The notes: generated from the sequence alone by a model not told the origin. 64,000 nucleotides of DNA from Croceibacterium salegens (GCF_009827435.1 NZ_WTYM01000023.1:62001-126000), one strand, 5' to 3'. Shown: positions 7,835 to 17,190, counted from the stretch's first letter. Numbers and translations are program-made.

Positions 7835-8866
7835 CTAGTCGAACTTCTTGAGGAAATCGGTCAGCGCCTTGGCGTAGTTCTGCTGGTCGTCATAGAGCGC
7901 GAGGTGGCTGCCTTCGGGCATGAAGGCGTACTCGCCCTTCGGAAGCTCCTTGGACATTTTCTCCATGTAGGCCGGTTCCATGGTGTCGTACTTCGCGCCG
8001 ATCACCAGGGTCGGCACCGTGATCTGCTTGAGGTCGTCGAACCGGTCCCAGTTGGCGAGGCGTCCGCTGGCGCCGAGCTCGCTCGGGCCCTGCATCAGCG
8101 TGTAGACGTGCTCGTTGGCGATGTCGAAAGAATGCAAGACGCCGAAGGGCCACTGGTCCATCGGGCGGCGCAGGAAGTGCTTCTCGTAAAACTCGGGAAT
8201 CAGAATGCCCAGGTAGCGGGGATCGTCAGTCTTGCCCTCGGCCTCGAGCTGTTCGACGAGCTTGAGGTCTTCCGGCTTGAGTTGGGGCTTCAACACCCTG
8301 TCGGCGTATTCGTTGTAGGCGGGGATCGAGGCCATCATGTTCGAGATGATCAGGCATTTCAGTTCGGCCTGGTGCTGCAGGGCGTATTCGATCGCGAGGA
8401 TGCCGCCCCAGCTTTGACCGTAGAGGCAGAAGTTGTCCTTCGTCGCGCCGATAGCGGTGCGCACCTGTTCGACCTCGTCGACGTAGCGGTCGATGGTCCA
8501 CAGGTCGTCGTCATCAGGGCGGTCGCTGAGGCCCGCGCCGAGCTGGTCGTACATGTAATATTCGACGCCGGCACCGGGCAGGATCGAGCCGAGCCCGTCG
8601 AGGTAGTCGTGGCCCATTGCCGGACCTCCGTGAAGGATGAGCAACTTGAGGTCGGGATTGTTGCCGACGCGCTTCACCCAGACGTTGAAGTCGCCCTTCT
8701 GGGTGCGGATCGGGACCATGCGTACGCCGCCGGCCCACGCGTCGGGGTGGGAGGAGTTGTCGAAATAGTTGGACGCCTCATGTTGCGCGGCGGGCTCGCT
8801 GCCGCAGGCGGAGAGCAGGGACGCAAACGAAATGGCAAGCAAGGCGCGGTAGAAATTGCGGATCAT
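7835..8866 (-). CDS. Proline iminopeptidase-like secreted hydrolase
   Basis: 343 residues. A lipoprotein-type signal (hydrophobic run then LLSACG, lipidated Cys at about 21) puts it in the periplasm or on a membrane. The alpha/beta hydrolase fold of peptidase family S33 follows, with the HGGP oxyanion loop, the nucleophile elbow GQSWGG, an Asp in GAKYDTME and a His in PEGSHLA. It likely releases N-terminal residues from peptides; specificity is not readable. It is flanked by the convergent hypothetical gene and a divergent toxin-antitoxin operator. Confidence 0.75.
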   Translation of the reverse strand: MIRNFYRALLAISFASLLSACGSEPAAQHEASNYFDNSSHPDAWAGGVRMVPIRTQKGDFNVWVKRVGNNPDLKLLILHGGPAMGHDYLDGLGSILPGAGVEYYMYDQLGAGLSDRPDDDDLWTIDRYVDEVEQVRTAIGATKDNFCLYGQSWGGILAIEYALQHQAELKCLIISNMMASIPAYNEYADRVLKPQLKPEDLKLVEQLEAEGKTDDPRYLGILIPEFYEKHFLRRPMDQWPFGVLHSFDIANEHVYTLMQGPSELGASGRLANWDRFDDLKQITVPTLVIGAKYDTMEPAYMEKMSKELPKGEYAFMPEGSHLALYDDQQNYAKALTDFLKKFD

Positions 8867-8944
8867 CTCCGGACTCCCCCATGCGGTGTAGTTGTAAGCA
8901 TGTTAGCGCAGAGAAGCGGGCAAGAAAATCGAATCGCTTGCATT

Positions 8945-8974
8945 GATATCGATATATGATATCGCGATATCATA
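8945..8974. promoter_or_regulatory. Toxin-antitoxin operator (double palindrome)
   Basis: A perfect 20-bp palindrome occupies 8955-8974 (core ATATCGCGATAT) and ends on the base before the antitoxin GTG. A 10-bp palindrome ATATCGATAT sits beside it (8946-8955). GATATC occurs three times (8945, 8958, 8966). Abutting inverted repeats over the promoter are the usual operator for ribbon-helix-helix antitoxins. A -10-like TATGAT overlaps the palindrome at 8955-8960, which would start the transcript only a few bases before the GTG. Confidence 0.7.
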
Positions 8975-9166
8975 GTGCCCAGGATTCTAGTCGACCTTGC
9001 CGATGAAGACGTAGCCTGGCTCGATCGCCGGGCCGCTGCCGAGGGGAAGTCGCGCGCCGCCGTGCTGCGCGATGCGGTCGCCGCTTACCGCGCCGAAGTC
9101 CAAGCCGGCGGAATCGAGCGCTATTTCGGCATCTGGCAGGGCCGGTCCCACGGCGAAGGCGAATGA
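8975..9166 (+). CDS. VapB-like ribbon-helix-helix antitoxin
   Basis: 63 residues from a GTG at 8975. The first 40 residues form a short strand (RILVDLA), a helix and a second helix (SRAAVLRDAVAAYRAE), the ribbon-helix-helix DNA-binding fold of MetJ/Arc-type antitoxins. The acidic C-terminal tail would wrap the toxin. It overlaps the next gene by four bases (ATGA). No clear ribosome binding site is visible because the operator palindrome runs up to the start codon. By analogy it represses its own promoter together with the toxin. Confidence 0.78.
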   Translation: MPRILVDLADEDVAWLDRRAAAEGKSRAAVLRDAVAAYRAEVQAGGIERYFGIWQGRSHGEGE

Positions 9167-9540
9167 GTGCGGCTCTCTTCGACACCTGGATCCTGCTCGA
9201 CGCATTGCGCGGGGTAGATGAGGCCGGGACCGAGTTACAGCGTTACTCCCGCCGTTACCTCAGCCGCATCAGCTGGATCGAGGTGATGACCCACGGCCTG
9301 CCCGGTGACGCCAAGCGCACCGAGAGCTTCCTCACGCATTTCACCATCGTCGAGCTGTCGGAGGAAATTGCCCGCAGCTCGGCGCAATTGCGCGGCCAGC
9401 GCCGCGGTCTTACCTTGAGCAACGCCATCATTCTGGCGAGCGCGCAAATCGCGGGTCACATCCTGGTGACCCGCAACACCCAGGCGTTCCCGGCACAGAT
9501 GCCGGGAATACGTATCCCTTACACGATCGAGGAAGGTTGA
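9163..9540 (+). CDS. PIN-domain toxin (VapC-like)
   Basis: 125 residues of PIN-domain fold: D7 in LFDTWILLD, E40 in SWIEVM, the GLTLSNAIILASAQ helix and LVTRNTQAF. PIN toxins are magnesium-dependent RNases that cut tRNA or rRNA. The third acidic position, normally Asp in a (L/P)DA(I/L)I motif, is Asn87 here, and the fourth is also Asn (TRNT, which is common in the family). The catalytic metal site may therefore be weakened. Start overlap with the antitoxin is ATGA; the stop is 6 bp before glmS. Confidence 0.8.
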   Translation: MSAALFDTWILLDALRGVDEAGTELQRYSRRYLSRISWIEVMTHGLPGDAKRTESFLTHFTIVELSEEIARSSAQLRGQRRGLTLSNAIILASAQIAGHILVTRNTQAFPAQMPGIRIPYTIEEG

Positions 9541-9546
9541 CCTCCC

Positions 9547-11370
9547 ATGTGCGGAATCATCGGCATCGTCGGCAAGGAGCCCGTGGCGGACCGTCTGGTC
9601 GAAGGGCTCAGGCGGATGGAATACCGCGGTTATGACAGTGCCGGTATCTGCACGCTGTACGGCGGTGAGCTCGTCCGCCGCCGCGCCGAGGGCAAGCTGT
9701 TCAACCTCGCGCTGGAACTCGAGCGCAACCCGGCGCCAGGCGAAGTCGGCATCGCCCACACCCGCTGGGCCACCCACGGCGCGCCGACCACCAACAACGC
9801 CCACCCGCACGCGACGGGCGAGGTAGCGCTGGTCCATAACGGCATCATCGAGAACTTCCGCACGCTACGCTCCGAGCTGGAGAAGCGCGGCCGCGTCTTC
9901 GAGAGCGAGACCGACACCGAAGTCGTTGCCCACCTCGTGTCCGAGCAGGTCGAGGCCGGCAAGTTGCCGGAAGAGGCTGTACAAGCTGTCCTGCCGCGGC
10001 TGCGCGGGGCTTTCGCGCTCGCCATCGCCTTTCGCGCCCATCCAGACACCCTGATCGGTGCGCGGCTCGGTTCGCCGCTGGTCGTCGGCTACGGCGAGGG
10101 TGAGACCTACCTCGGTTCGGATGCGCTGGCGCTCGCGCCGCTGACGCAGAAGATATCCTACCTCGAGGAGGGCGACTGGGTCGTCGTCACACGCAACGGG
10201 GCCGAAATCTACGACAAGGGCAACCGGCCGGTCGAACGCGAGATCACCACATCCGGCGCGTCTGCGGCAGCGATCGAGAAGGGCAATTACCGCCACTTCA
10301 TGCAGAAGGAGATCTTCGAACAGCCGACGGTGGTGGCGCAGACGCTGCGCAGCTACCTGCGGCCGATCGAGCAGCAGGTCGCCTTGCCGCAGCTCGACTT
10401 CGACATCAGCAAGATCAACCGCGTGACGATCGTCGCCTGCGGCACCTCCTATTATGCGGGGATGGTCGCAAAGTACTGGTTCGAACAGTTCGCCCGCACC
10501 CCGGTCGACATCGATTACGCCAGCGAGTTCCGTTATCGCGCGCCGGTCCTCGAACCCGGCGGGCTGGCGCTTTTCATCTCTCAGAGCGGGGAGACCGCCG
10601 ACACCCTTGCGGCGCTGCGCCATTGCAAGGCCGAAGGCCAGACCATCGCGGTCCTGGTCAACGTCCCCACCAGCTCGATGGCGCGCGAGGCGGACCTGCT
10701 CCTGCCGACCCACGCCGGCCCCGAGATCGGCGTTGCCAGTACCAAGGCATTCTCCTGTCAGCTCGCCGTGCTCGCCGCGCTCGCGGCCCACTTTGCCGTG
10801 CGCAAAGGCCGCATGACGCACGACGAGGAGGCCGAGGTCGTCAAGCACCTGATGGAGGCTCCCGCGGCGCTCAACGCGGCGCTGGCGCACGATGATGAGA
10901 TGGCCGCGATGGCACCGCTCATCGCCCCGGCGCGCGACGTGCTTTACATTGGACGCGGCCCGGACTTCCCGTTGGCGCTCGAAGGCGCGCTGAAGCTCAA
11001 GGAAATCAGCTACATTCACGCCGAAGGTTATGCGGCAGGTGAAATGAAGCACGGCCCAATCGCACTGATCGACGAAGCGGTGCCGGTGATCGTCCTCGCG
11101 CCGTCTGGCCCGCTGTTCGAGAAGACCGTTTCGAACATGCAGGAAGTGCGGGCGCGGGGCGGCAAGATCGTTCTGATTTCGGACCGCGAAGGTCTTGATG
11201 AGGCGGGTGAGGGCTGCATGGCGAAGATCGAGATGCCACGCGTTCACCCACTCATCGCACCGTTAGTCTATGCCGTGCCGGTGCAGCTCCTCGCTTACCA
11301 CGTTGCAGTGTCCAAGGGCACCGACGTCGACCAGCCGCGCAATCTGGCGAAATCGGTGACCGTGGAATAA
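9547..11370 (+). CDS. glmS: Glutamine-fructose-6-phosphate aminotransferase
   Basis: 607 residues, the full family length. The nucleophile Cys2 (MCGIIGIVG) of the N-terminal glutaminase domain is present, with HTRWATHG and two C-terminal SIS sugar-isomerase domains (about 285-600). The protein ends in the usual KSVTVE. It makes glucosamine-6-phosphate, the committed precursor of cell-wall amino sugars. The only space to the preceding toxin gene is 6 bp, and its ribosome binding site (AGGAAGG) lies in the last codons of that gene, so at least part of its transcription should come through the toxin-antitoxin operon. Confidence 0.95.
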   Translation: MCGIIGIVGKEPVADRLVEGLRRMEYRGYDSAGICTLYGGELVRRRAEGKLFNLALELERNPAPGEVGIAHTRWATHGAPTTNNAHPHATGEVALVHNGIIENFRTLRSELEKRGRVFESETDTEVVAHLVSEQVEAGKLPEEAVQAVLPRLRGAFALAIAFRAHPDTLIGARLGSPLVVGYGEGETYLGSDALALAPLTQKISYLEEGDWVVVTRNGAEIYDKGNRPVEREITTSGASAAAIEKGNYRHFMQKEIFEQPTVVAQTLRSYLRPIEQQVALPQLDFDISKINRVTIVACGTSYYAGMVAKYWFEQFARTPVDIDYASEFRYRAPVLEPGGLALFISQSGETADTLAALRHCKAEGQTIAVLVNVPTSSMAREADLLLPTHAGPEIGVASTKAFSCQLAVLAALAAHFAVRKGRMTHDEEAEVVKHLMEAPAALNAALAHDDEMAAMAPLIAPARDVLYIGRGPDFPLALEGALKLKEISYIHAEGYAAGEMKHGPIALIDEAVPVIVLAPSGPLFEKTVSNMQEVRARGGKIVLISDREGLDEAGEGCMAKIEMPRVHPLIAPLVYAVPVQLLAYHVAVSKGTDVDQPRNLAKSVTVE

Positions 11371-11432
11371 CCTTAGAGAACATGCATTTCAGGACCCGCT
11401 GATTTACTCGGCTTCAACGTTTGGCTGGGTAA

Positions 11433-13799
11433 GTGGCAAGGGTGAGCGAAAACCATGTCGCATTTCCCCAACTGCCGCTAACATTATCGGCGGCGGAACT
11501 GCTTGGGCTCAAGCAGCCTGCGCAGGGCAGCTACTTGCATATCCGCGCGCTTCAGTACGCGGCCCTTTACAAGGGATCAAGAATCAGGCTCGCTGGTCAC
11601 GCTCTGGCTACGCTGATCACGGTTGGGCTGTTCTTCGGCAAGGTCCCGACCTTTTTCCTCGCTGCATGGATACCTCTAGTGTCTGTCGGGCAGTGGAATG
11701 CTGCTCGCATAGATCGTGCCTTGGCCAAGGCAGACCATCGGATCATGACGCACTCGGAAGTTAGGCGTCATTCGGGGGGCGTCGCTGGGGCAGCGCTGCC
11801 CTGGGCGTTTGCGCTCCTCGGCTTCACTTGGTTCGGTGACCCGTTTGACGGCGTCGTTCTTTGGTGCTTGGTGGCGATGCTGATTGCCGGTTCGGCGCTG
11901 CTAATGTCCTCGGCACCTATGGCAACCTTCATCTTCGCCTTGCTCACCGGTGCGGCCGCCATCGTCTACTTCGCCCTGCACCTGCAGATTTACCTTGTCG
12001 CCGGAGTAGCAGGTTTCGTCTTCACTTCCTGCTACGGGACAATCCACGTATCGCGGACGTTCCTCGCGGCGCAGATTGCCGAGGCAGGTGTGGCGGAAAA
12101 GGCGGAAGTGGTTTCGCTCTTGCTTCGCGAATTCGAGGAGAACGAGGCTGACTGGCTGTGGCAGGTCGACACCAATCGCCGCATCCGCTCGGCCAGCCCG
12201 CGCTTCGCCTATGCTCTCGGCCGCGACGCCGGCGAGATCGAGGGCATCTCGTTCATCAAGCTCGTTGCCGGTTCGGCGTGGGACAGCGGCCAGTTCGCTC
12301 CCAGCCTCCACGACCTCGCCGAACGGCTCAAGCGACGCGAGAGCTTTTCCAACCTACTCGTCCAGGTCGAAGTCGGCTCGGGCCGCCGCTGGTGGGAAAT
12401 TTCCGGCACGCCGATGCGCGACGACAAGGGCAACTTCGTCGGCTTCCGTGGGGTCGGTTCGGACGTGACCGAACAGCGCGAATCGTCGGAAAAGATCGCC
12501 TACCTGGCGCGCTACGATACGCTGACCGGCCTGCCGAATCGCCTGATGGTGACCGAATCGCTCAAGGAAGCACTGCGCTACAGCGAGCAGTGGCGCACCC
12601 GCTGCGCCTTCCTGATGATCGACCTCGACCGCTTCAAGGCGGTCAACGATTCGCTCGGCCACCAAATCGGCGACCAGATGCTCGCGCAGGTCTCGCAGCG
12701 GCTCGAATTGCTGGCGACCGAGAACGAGATGTGCGGCCGGCTCGGTGGCGACGAGTTTGCCGTGGTGATCCGCGATGCCTCGGACCGCGGCGCCGTCGAC
12801 CGCTTCGCTCACAAGGTCATCGACGCGCTCTCGCAGCCCTACGTCATCGAGAACAACACGCTCTATATCGGCGCCAGCGTCGGTTCGGCGATCGGTCCGC
12901 GCGACGGCGATTCAGTCGAGATGCTGATGCGCAACGCCGACCTCGCTCTGTATCGTGCGAAGGACGAAGGCGGCGGCGATCACTGCAAGTTCGAGCCCAC
13001 GCTCCACGCCGAGGCCGAAGAGCGCCGCAAGCTCGAATCCGCGCTACGCTTTGCCACCGCCAAGGACGAGCTCCTGCTCAACTTCCAGCCGGTGGTCGAT
13101 GCCAACAGCGAGCAGGTCGTCAGCTTCGAAGCGCTGGTCCGCTGGCAGAGCGAGGAGCATGGCTTCGTTCGTCCCGACAAGTTCATCCCGCTGGCCGAGG
13201 ATACGCGCCTGATCGTTCCGATTGGCGAATGGGTCCTGCGCGAAGCGTGCCGCCAGGCGGTGCTCTGGCCCGATCCGATCAAGGTCGCCGTCAACGTCTC
13301 GGGCGAACAGCTCCTCGAGCCCGGTTTCGCCAGTTGCGTCGTTCGTGCGCTGTCCGACAGCGGACTGCCGGCACAGCGCCTCGAGGTCGAGGTCACCGAA
13401 AGCATCTTCGTTCGCGACGCGCAGATTGCGCGGCAGGCGCTCGAAGAGGTCATGGCACTGGGTTGCTCGATCGCGCTCGACGACTTCGGCACCGGCTATT
13501 CCTCGCTCGGCTACCTCAGGGCGCTGCGATTCTCGACCATTAAGGTCGACCGCAGCTTCGTCCAGGGTGCGGCGCAGAAAAGCCCGGAGAGCCTTGCGAT
13601 CATCAATGCCGTGGTGGCGATGGCCAAGAGCCTCGATATGACCACCACCGCCGAGGGCGTCGAAGACGCACAACAGGCCGCGATGATCCGCGACATGGGC
13701 TGCACCAAGATCCAGGGATTCTACTTCGGCCGCCCGATGCCGGCCGCCGAAGCCGCGGTCATCGCAGAGCGCAGCAAGACCGGGCGGGTCGCTGCCTGA
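11433..13799 (+). CDS. PAS-GGDEF-EAL cyclic-di-GMP protein
   Basis: 788 residues. The N-terminus has about four or five membrane segments (residues 50-210). A PAS domain follows (about 225-350, ending GFRGVGSDVTEQR), then a GGDEF domain with the intact motif LGGDEFAVV (about 438) and an EAL domain with FEALVRW (about 565), DDFGTGYSS and EGVED. Both catalytic motifs are intact, so it could synthesise or degrade cyclic-di-GMP, controlled by a signal at the PAS or membrane part. The start is a GTG at 11433; a second GTG at 11442 is possible. It is probably monocistronic. Confidence 0.88.
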   Translation: MARVSENHVAFPQLPLTLSAAELLGLKQPAQGSYLHIRALQYAALYKGSRIRLAGHALATLITVGLFFGKVPTFFLAAWIPLVSVGQWNAARIDRALAKADHRIMTHSEVRRHSGGVAGAALPWAFALLGFTWFGDPFDGVVLWCLVAMLIAGSALLMSSAPMATFIFALLTGAAAIVYFALHLQIYLVAGVAGFVFTSCYGTIHVSRTFLAAQIAEAGVAEKAEVVSLLLREFEENEADWLWQVDTNRRIRSASPRFAYALGRDAGEIEGISFIKLVAGSAWDSGQFAPSLHDLAERLKRRESFSNLLVQVEVGSGRRWWEISGTPMRDDKGNFVGFRGVGSDVTEQRESSEKIAYLARYDTLTGLPNRLMVTESLKEALRYSEQWRTRCAFLMIDLDRFKAVNDSLGHQIGDQMLAQVSQRLELLATENEMCGRLGGDEFAVVIRDASDRGAVDRFAHKVIDALSQPYVIENNTLYIGASVGSAIGPRDGDSVEMLMRNADLALYRAKDEGGGDHCKFEPTLHAEAEERRKLESALRFATAKDELLLNFQPVVDANSEQVVSFEALVRWQSEEHGFVRPDKFIPLAEDTRLIVPIGEWVLREACRQAVLWPDPIKVAVNVSGEQLLEPGFASCVVRALSDSGLPAQRLEVEVTESIFVRDAQIARQALEEVMALGCSIALDDFGTGYSSLGYLRALRFSTIKVDRSFVQGAAQKSPESLAIINAVVAMAKSLDMTTTAEGVEDAQQAAMIRDMGCTKIQGFYFGRPMPAAEAAVIAERSKTGRVAA

Positions 13800-13817
13800 A
13801 CTTGCCTGGGGTGGGCC

Positions 13818-14489
13818 TCAGGCCCCGACCAGGTCCTTCAACGCCGCTTCGAACAAGGCACGGCCGTCGCGGTTGCCATGGGCAGCTTCGATCGCCCGCT
13901 CGGGGTGCGGCATCATGCCGAGCACGTTGCCGGCCTCGTTGAGCACACCGGCGATGCTGCGCTGCGAACCGTTGACCTCTTCGCCATAGCGGAACGCCAC
14001 GCGGCCTTCGCCTTCGAGCCGGTCGAGGGTCTCGCTGTCGGCGAAGTAGTTGCCGTCGTGGTGCGCCACGGGAAGGCCAATGACCTGCCCGGCGTCATAG
14101 CCGGAGGTAAACAGCGACTGGTTGTTCTCGACCACCAGCGGCACGGTGCGGCAGGTGAAGGTCAGCTGCGCGTTGCGCATCAGAGCGCCGGGCAGCAGGC
14201 CGCTTTCGGTCAGCACCTGGAAGCCGTTGCATACCCCGAGCACCGGCACGCCGCGTTCGGCGGCGGCGATCACAGCGCGCATGATCGGGCTACGCGCCGC
14301 CATCGAGCCGCAGCGCAGGTAGTCGCCGTAGGAAAAGCCGCCAGGCAGGGCGATGAAGTCGAGCCGTTCGGGCAGTTCGGCGTCGCCGTGCCAGACCCGG
14401 ATCGCCGGGATGCCCGAAACCTCTTCGAGGGCAACCGCCATGTCCCGGTCGCAGTTCGATCCGGGGAAGGTGACGACCGCGGCGCGCAT
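13818..14489 (-). CDS. purQ: FGAM synthase glutaminase subunit
   Basis: 223 residues from the ATG at 14489. A class I glutamine amidotransferase with the nucleophile elbow GVCNGFQ and the C-terminal catalytic MPHPERA His/Glu. It supplies ammonia to PurL for formylglycinamidine ribonucleotide synthesis. The start overlaps the purS stop by one base (TGATG), giving a purS-purQ operon. PurL is not in the window. It is convergent with the GGDEF-EAL gene, with 18 bp between stop codons. Confidence 0.93.
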   Translation of the reverse strand: MRAAVVTFPGSNCDRDMAVALEEVSGIPAIRVWHGDAELPERLDFIALPGGFSYGDYLRCGSMAARSPIMRAVIAAAERGVPVLGVCNGFQVLTESGLLPGALMRNAQLTFTCRTVPLVVENNQSLFTSGYDAGQVIGLPVAHHDGNYFADSETLDRLEGEGRVAFRYGEEVNGSQRSIAGVLNEAGNVLGMMPHPERAIEAAHGNRDGRALFEAALKDLVGA

Positions 14490-14740
14490 CAGGCGGCGCC
14501 CACGGTTTCTGGCAGCTTCTCGATCCGGAAGTTCTCGATCACCATGTTGGCGAGCAACTTGCGGCACATGTCGTCGAGCGCCTCGTCGCTGGTATCGTCG
14601 GCAACGTCGAGCTCGATCAGGCGACCGACGCGGACGTTTTCCACCCCGGCGAAGCCGAGGCCTTCGAGGGCGTGGTGCACGGCGCGGCCCTGCGGGTCGA
14701 GAACGCCTGGCTTGAGGCTGACGGAAACGCGTACTTTCAT
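14489..14740 (-). CDS. purS: FGAM synthase PurS subunit
   Basis: 83 residues from the ATG at 14740: [18 protein letters not shown], the conserved PurS opening, followed by alternating strands and helices of the small dimer that bridges PurL and PurQ. Its presence shows that this organism uses the three-part PurLQS enzyme. The one-base TGATG overlap with purQ supports coupled translation. Upstream, 230 bp are shared with the divergent TonB receptor gene. Confidence 0.92.
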   Translation of the reverse strand: MKVRVSVSLKPGVLDPQGRAVHHALEGLGFAGVENVRVGRLIELDVADDTSDEALDDMCRKLLANMVIENFRIEKLPETVGAA

Positions 14741-14970
14741 GGGCAAGTCCTTGGGGCAGGGCGTTAGACTCGCGCGCAGCCTATGGCGAAGCGACGACGG
14801 GTGGGCAAGTGCCCGACCGTGCAACATGTCGCAAACTTGCAACATTGCGGCAAATACGGCGCGCTCATCCACAACAGGAGCAGTCTTCAACTCGTAAATT
14901 TCGCCAATCGTGGCAAATGCTGCACCGCAACAGCCACGTGACGCCCAAACGGGTGAACAAGGGGATCGCC
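14741..14970. promoter_or_regulatory. Divergent purS/TonB-receptor control region
   Basis: A 230-bp gene-free stretch between two divergent starts. Two direct copies of GCAACAT (14821 and 14839, an 18-bp period) flank GTCGCAAACTT and form an A+T-richer island, a candidate regulator site. No standard -35/-10 pair stands out, and no known operator (Fur box, purine riboswitch) was recognised. The receptor ribosome binding site AAGGGGA lies at 14960-14966. Confidence 0.35.
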
Positions 14971-17190
14971 ATGACCGCATTCAACCACACTTTCCGCCGC
15001 CGCTTGATCGGTGCCAGCCTTGCCTCTCTCATGCTCGGCGGTTTCGCCCAGCCGGCCTTCGCGCAAGACGAGCCTGCCGCCGAGAGCGATACCGACGAAG
15101 GGACCATCCTGGTTACCGCCAACCGTCGCGAGGAAGACATACAGGACGTTTCGGTTTCGGTCGCCACGATCGCCGCCGATCAGATCCAGACCATTTTCGA
15201 CACGGGTGCGGACACCACGGCGCTCGCCGCCCGCGTCCCCGGCCTGTTCGTCGAGAGCTCCAACGGCCGCGCTGCGCCGCGCTTTTACATCCGCGGCCTC
15301 GGCAACACCGACTTCGACCTCGCCGCGTCGCAGCCGGTCTCGGTGGTGATGGATGACGTGGTGATGGAAAACGTCACCCTGAAGAGCTTCCCGATCTTCG
15401 ACGTCCAGCAGATCGAAGTCCTGCGCGGCCCGCAGGGCACGCTGTTCGGGCGCAACACCCCGGCCGGCATCGTCAAAATCGACACCGTGAAGCCCTCGTT
15501 CGACACCAATGCCCGCGCTTCGATCGGGTTCGGTTCGCTCGGAACGATGGTGGTCGACGCCGGTGTCGGCGCGCCGATCGGCGATAATGTTGCTGGCCGC
15601 ATCTCGTTCATGTTCCAGAGCCGCAACGACTTCGTCGATAACGGCTATACGGGCGAACAGGACAAGTATGGCGGCTATGTCGACCTGGCCGTGCGCGGTC
15701 AGCTGTTGTTCGATTCGCACGACGGCTTCAGCGTCCTGGCGAGCGGCCAGTATCGCAAGCTGGACGGCACCAGCACACTGTTTCGCGCCAATATCCTTGG
15801 TCCCAGCAACAACGAGCTGAACGGCAACTACAAGCGCCGCACGGTCTATTACGACGCCGGTGGCGGCAATGAAGCCAACTACAAGATGTACGGCGGCACG
15901 CTGAAGGCCGACTACGAATTCGAGGGCGCGACGCTGACCTCGATCACCGCCACCTATCACAGCGAAGGCTCGAGCCGCGGCGACATCGACGGCGGATACG
16001 GTGCCTCTTTCCTGCCGTTCATGGGCCCGGGCTTCATTCCGTTCCCCTCGGATACGAAGGATTCGATCGACCTCGACCAGTTCACCCAGGAAGTTCGCCT
16101 TGCCTCCGACGGCGATGGTGCCTTTACCTGGCAGGTCGGCGGGTTCTATTTCGACAGCGACTTCACTGTTCTGACCGAGGGCTTCACCTTCCCGCCCCCG
16201 GTCGAGGTGCGCCACCAGAACGAGAGCTGGGCCCTGTTCGGCCAGGTCGGGGCGCAGCTCGCCGATAGCGTCAAGGTCACCGCCGGCCTGCGCTACACCG
16301 ACGACCAGAAGGACTTCTCGGTGGTTTCGGGTTCGGGCCCGAACGACCGCAGCGTGGGCGACAGTCGCCTGAGCTGGGATCTTTCGGCGATGTTCGACGT
16401 GTCGTCCGACGCCAGCCTCTTCGCCCGCGTCGCCAGCGGCTTCCGCGCGCCGACGATCCAGGGCCGAGACGTGGCCTTCTTCAGCCCGCCGTCGATCGCC
16501 ACCTCGGAAAAGATCATGTCCTACGAACTCGGCTGGAAGAGCCTGTTGGCCGATCGCCGGGTGCGTCTCAACGGTGCGATCTACTACTACACCGTCACCG
16601 ACCCGCAGTTCAGCGCGGTCGGCGGGGCGGCCAACCTCGTGCAGCTGGTCAACGCCAACAAGGGCGAGGGCTACGGGTTCGAACTCGACAGCTCTTTCGA
16701 CGTCTCCGACAACTTCGTCGTGACCGCAGGCGTCAGCTACAACCACACCGAAATCAAGGACGACACCCTGCTGGTCGGTATCTGTGCCCAGTGCACCGTG
16801 CTTGATCCGCTGGTGAACGTCGGCGGCACCAACCGCGCCCTGATCGACGGCAACCCGTTCCCCAATGCCCCGCAGTGGATCGGCGACGTCACCGCGCGCT
16901 GGTCGACACCGGCCGGTCCGAACGGCGAAGTCTTCATCTTCACCGACTGGTCGTACCAGGGCAAGACGAGCTTCTTCCTCTACGATTCGGCTGAATTCGT
17001 CACCGACGGCCAGTTCGAAGGCGGCTTGCGGGTCGGTTACGCCACCAACAACGGCATGTGGGAAGTGGCGGCGTTCGTCCGCAACATCACCAACGAAGAC
17101 AACGTGAAGGGCGGCATCGACTTCAACAACAACACCGCGTTCGTAAACGATCCGCGCGTGATCGGCGTGTCGGCCCGCTTCAACTACTGA
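14971..17190 (+). CDS. TonB-dependent outer-membrane receptor
   Basis: 739 residues from the ATG at 14971. It has a signal peptide of about 31 residues ending FAQ, a TonB box region (GTILVTANR), a plug domain (about 50-165, with VLRGPQGTLFGRNTPAGIV) and a 22-strand barrel ending in an aromatic residue (ARFNY). It imports a substrate through the outer membrane using TonB energy. Sphingomonads carry dozens of these and the substrate cannot be told from sequence. It is 3'-overlapping by 7 bp with the convergent M16 protease gene. Confidence 0.85.
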   Translation: MTAFNHTFRRRLIGASLASLMLGGFAQPAFAQDEPAAESDTDEGTILVTANRREEDIQDVSVSVATIAADQIQTIFDTGADTTALAARVPGLFVESSNGRAAPRFYIRGLGNTDFDLAASQPVSVVMDDVVMENVTLKSFPIFDVQQIEVLRGPQGTLFGRNTPAGIVKIDTVKPSFDTNARASIGFGSLGTMVVDAGVGAPIGDNVAGRISFMFQSRNDFVDNGYTGEQDKYGGYVDLAVRGQLLFDSHDGFSVLASGQYRKLDGTSTLFRANILGPSNNELNGNYKRRTVYYDAGGGNEANYKMYGGTLKADYEFEGATLTSITATYHSEGSSRGDIDGGYGASFLPFMGPGFIPFPSDTKDSIDLDQFTQEVRLASDGDGAFTWQVGGFYFDSDFTVLTEGFTFPPPVEVRHQNESWALFGQVGAQLADSVKVTAGLRYTDDQKDFSVVSGSGPNDRSVGDSRLSWDLSAMFDVSSDASLFARVASGFRAPTIQGRDVAFFSPPSIATSEKIMSYELGWKSLLADRRVRLNGAIYYYTVTDPQFSAVGGAANLVQLVNANKGEGYGFELDSSFDVSDNFVVTAGVSYNHTEIKDDTLLVGICAQCTVLDPLVNVGGTNRALIDGNPFPNAPQWIGDVTARWSTPAGPNGEVFIFTDWSYQGKTSFFLYDSAEFVTDGQFEGGLRVGYATNNGMWEVAAFVRNITNEDNVKGGIDFNNNTAFVNDPRVIGVSARFNY

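Noticed and set aside
14887-16746. Antisense frame of 619 codons over the TonB receptor
   Set aside because: Shadow of the receptor gene; composition is typical for the complementary strand and there is no domain.
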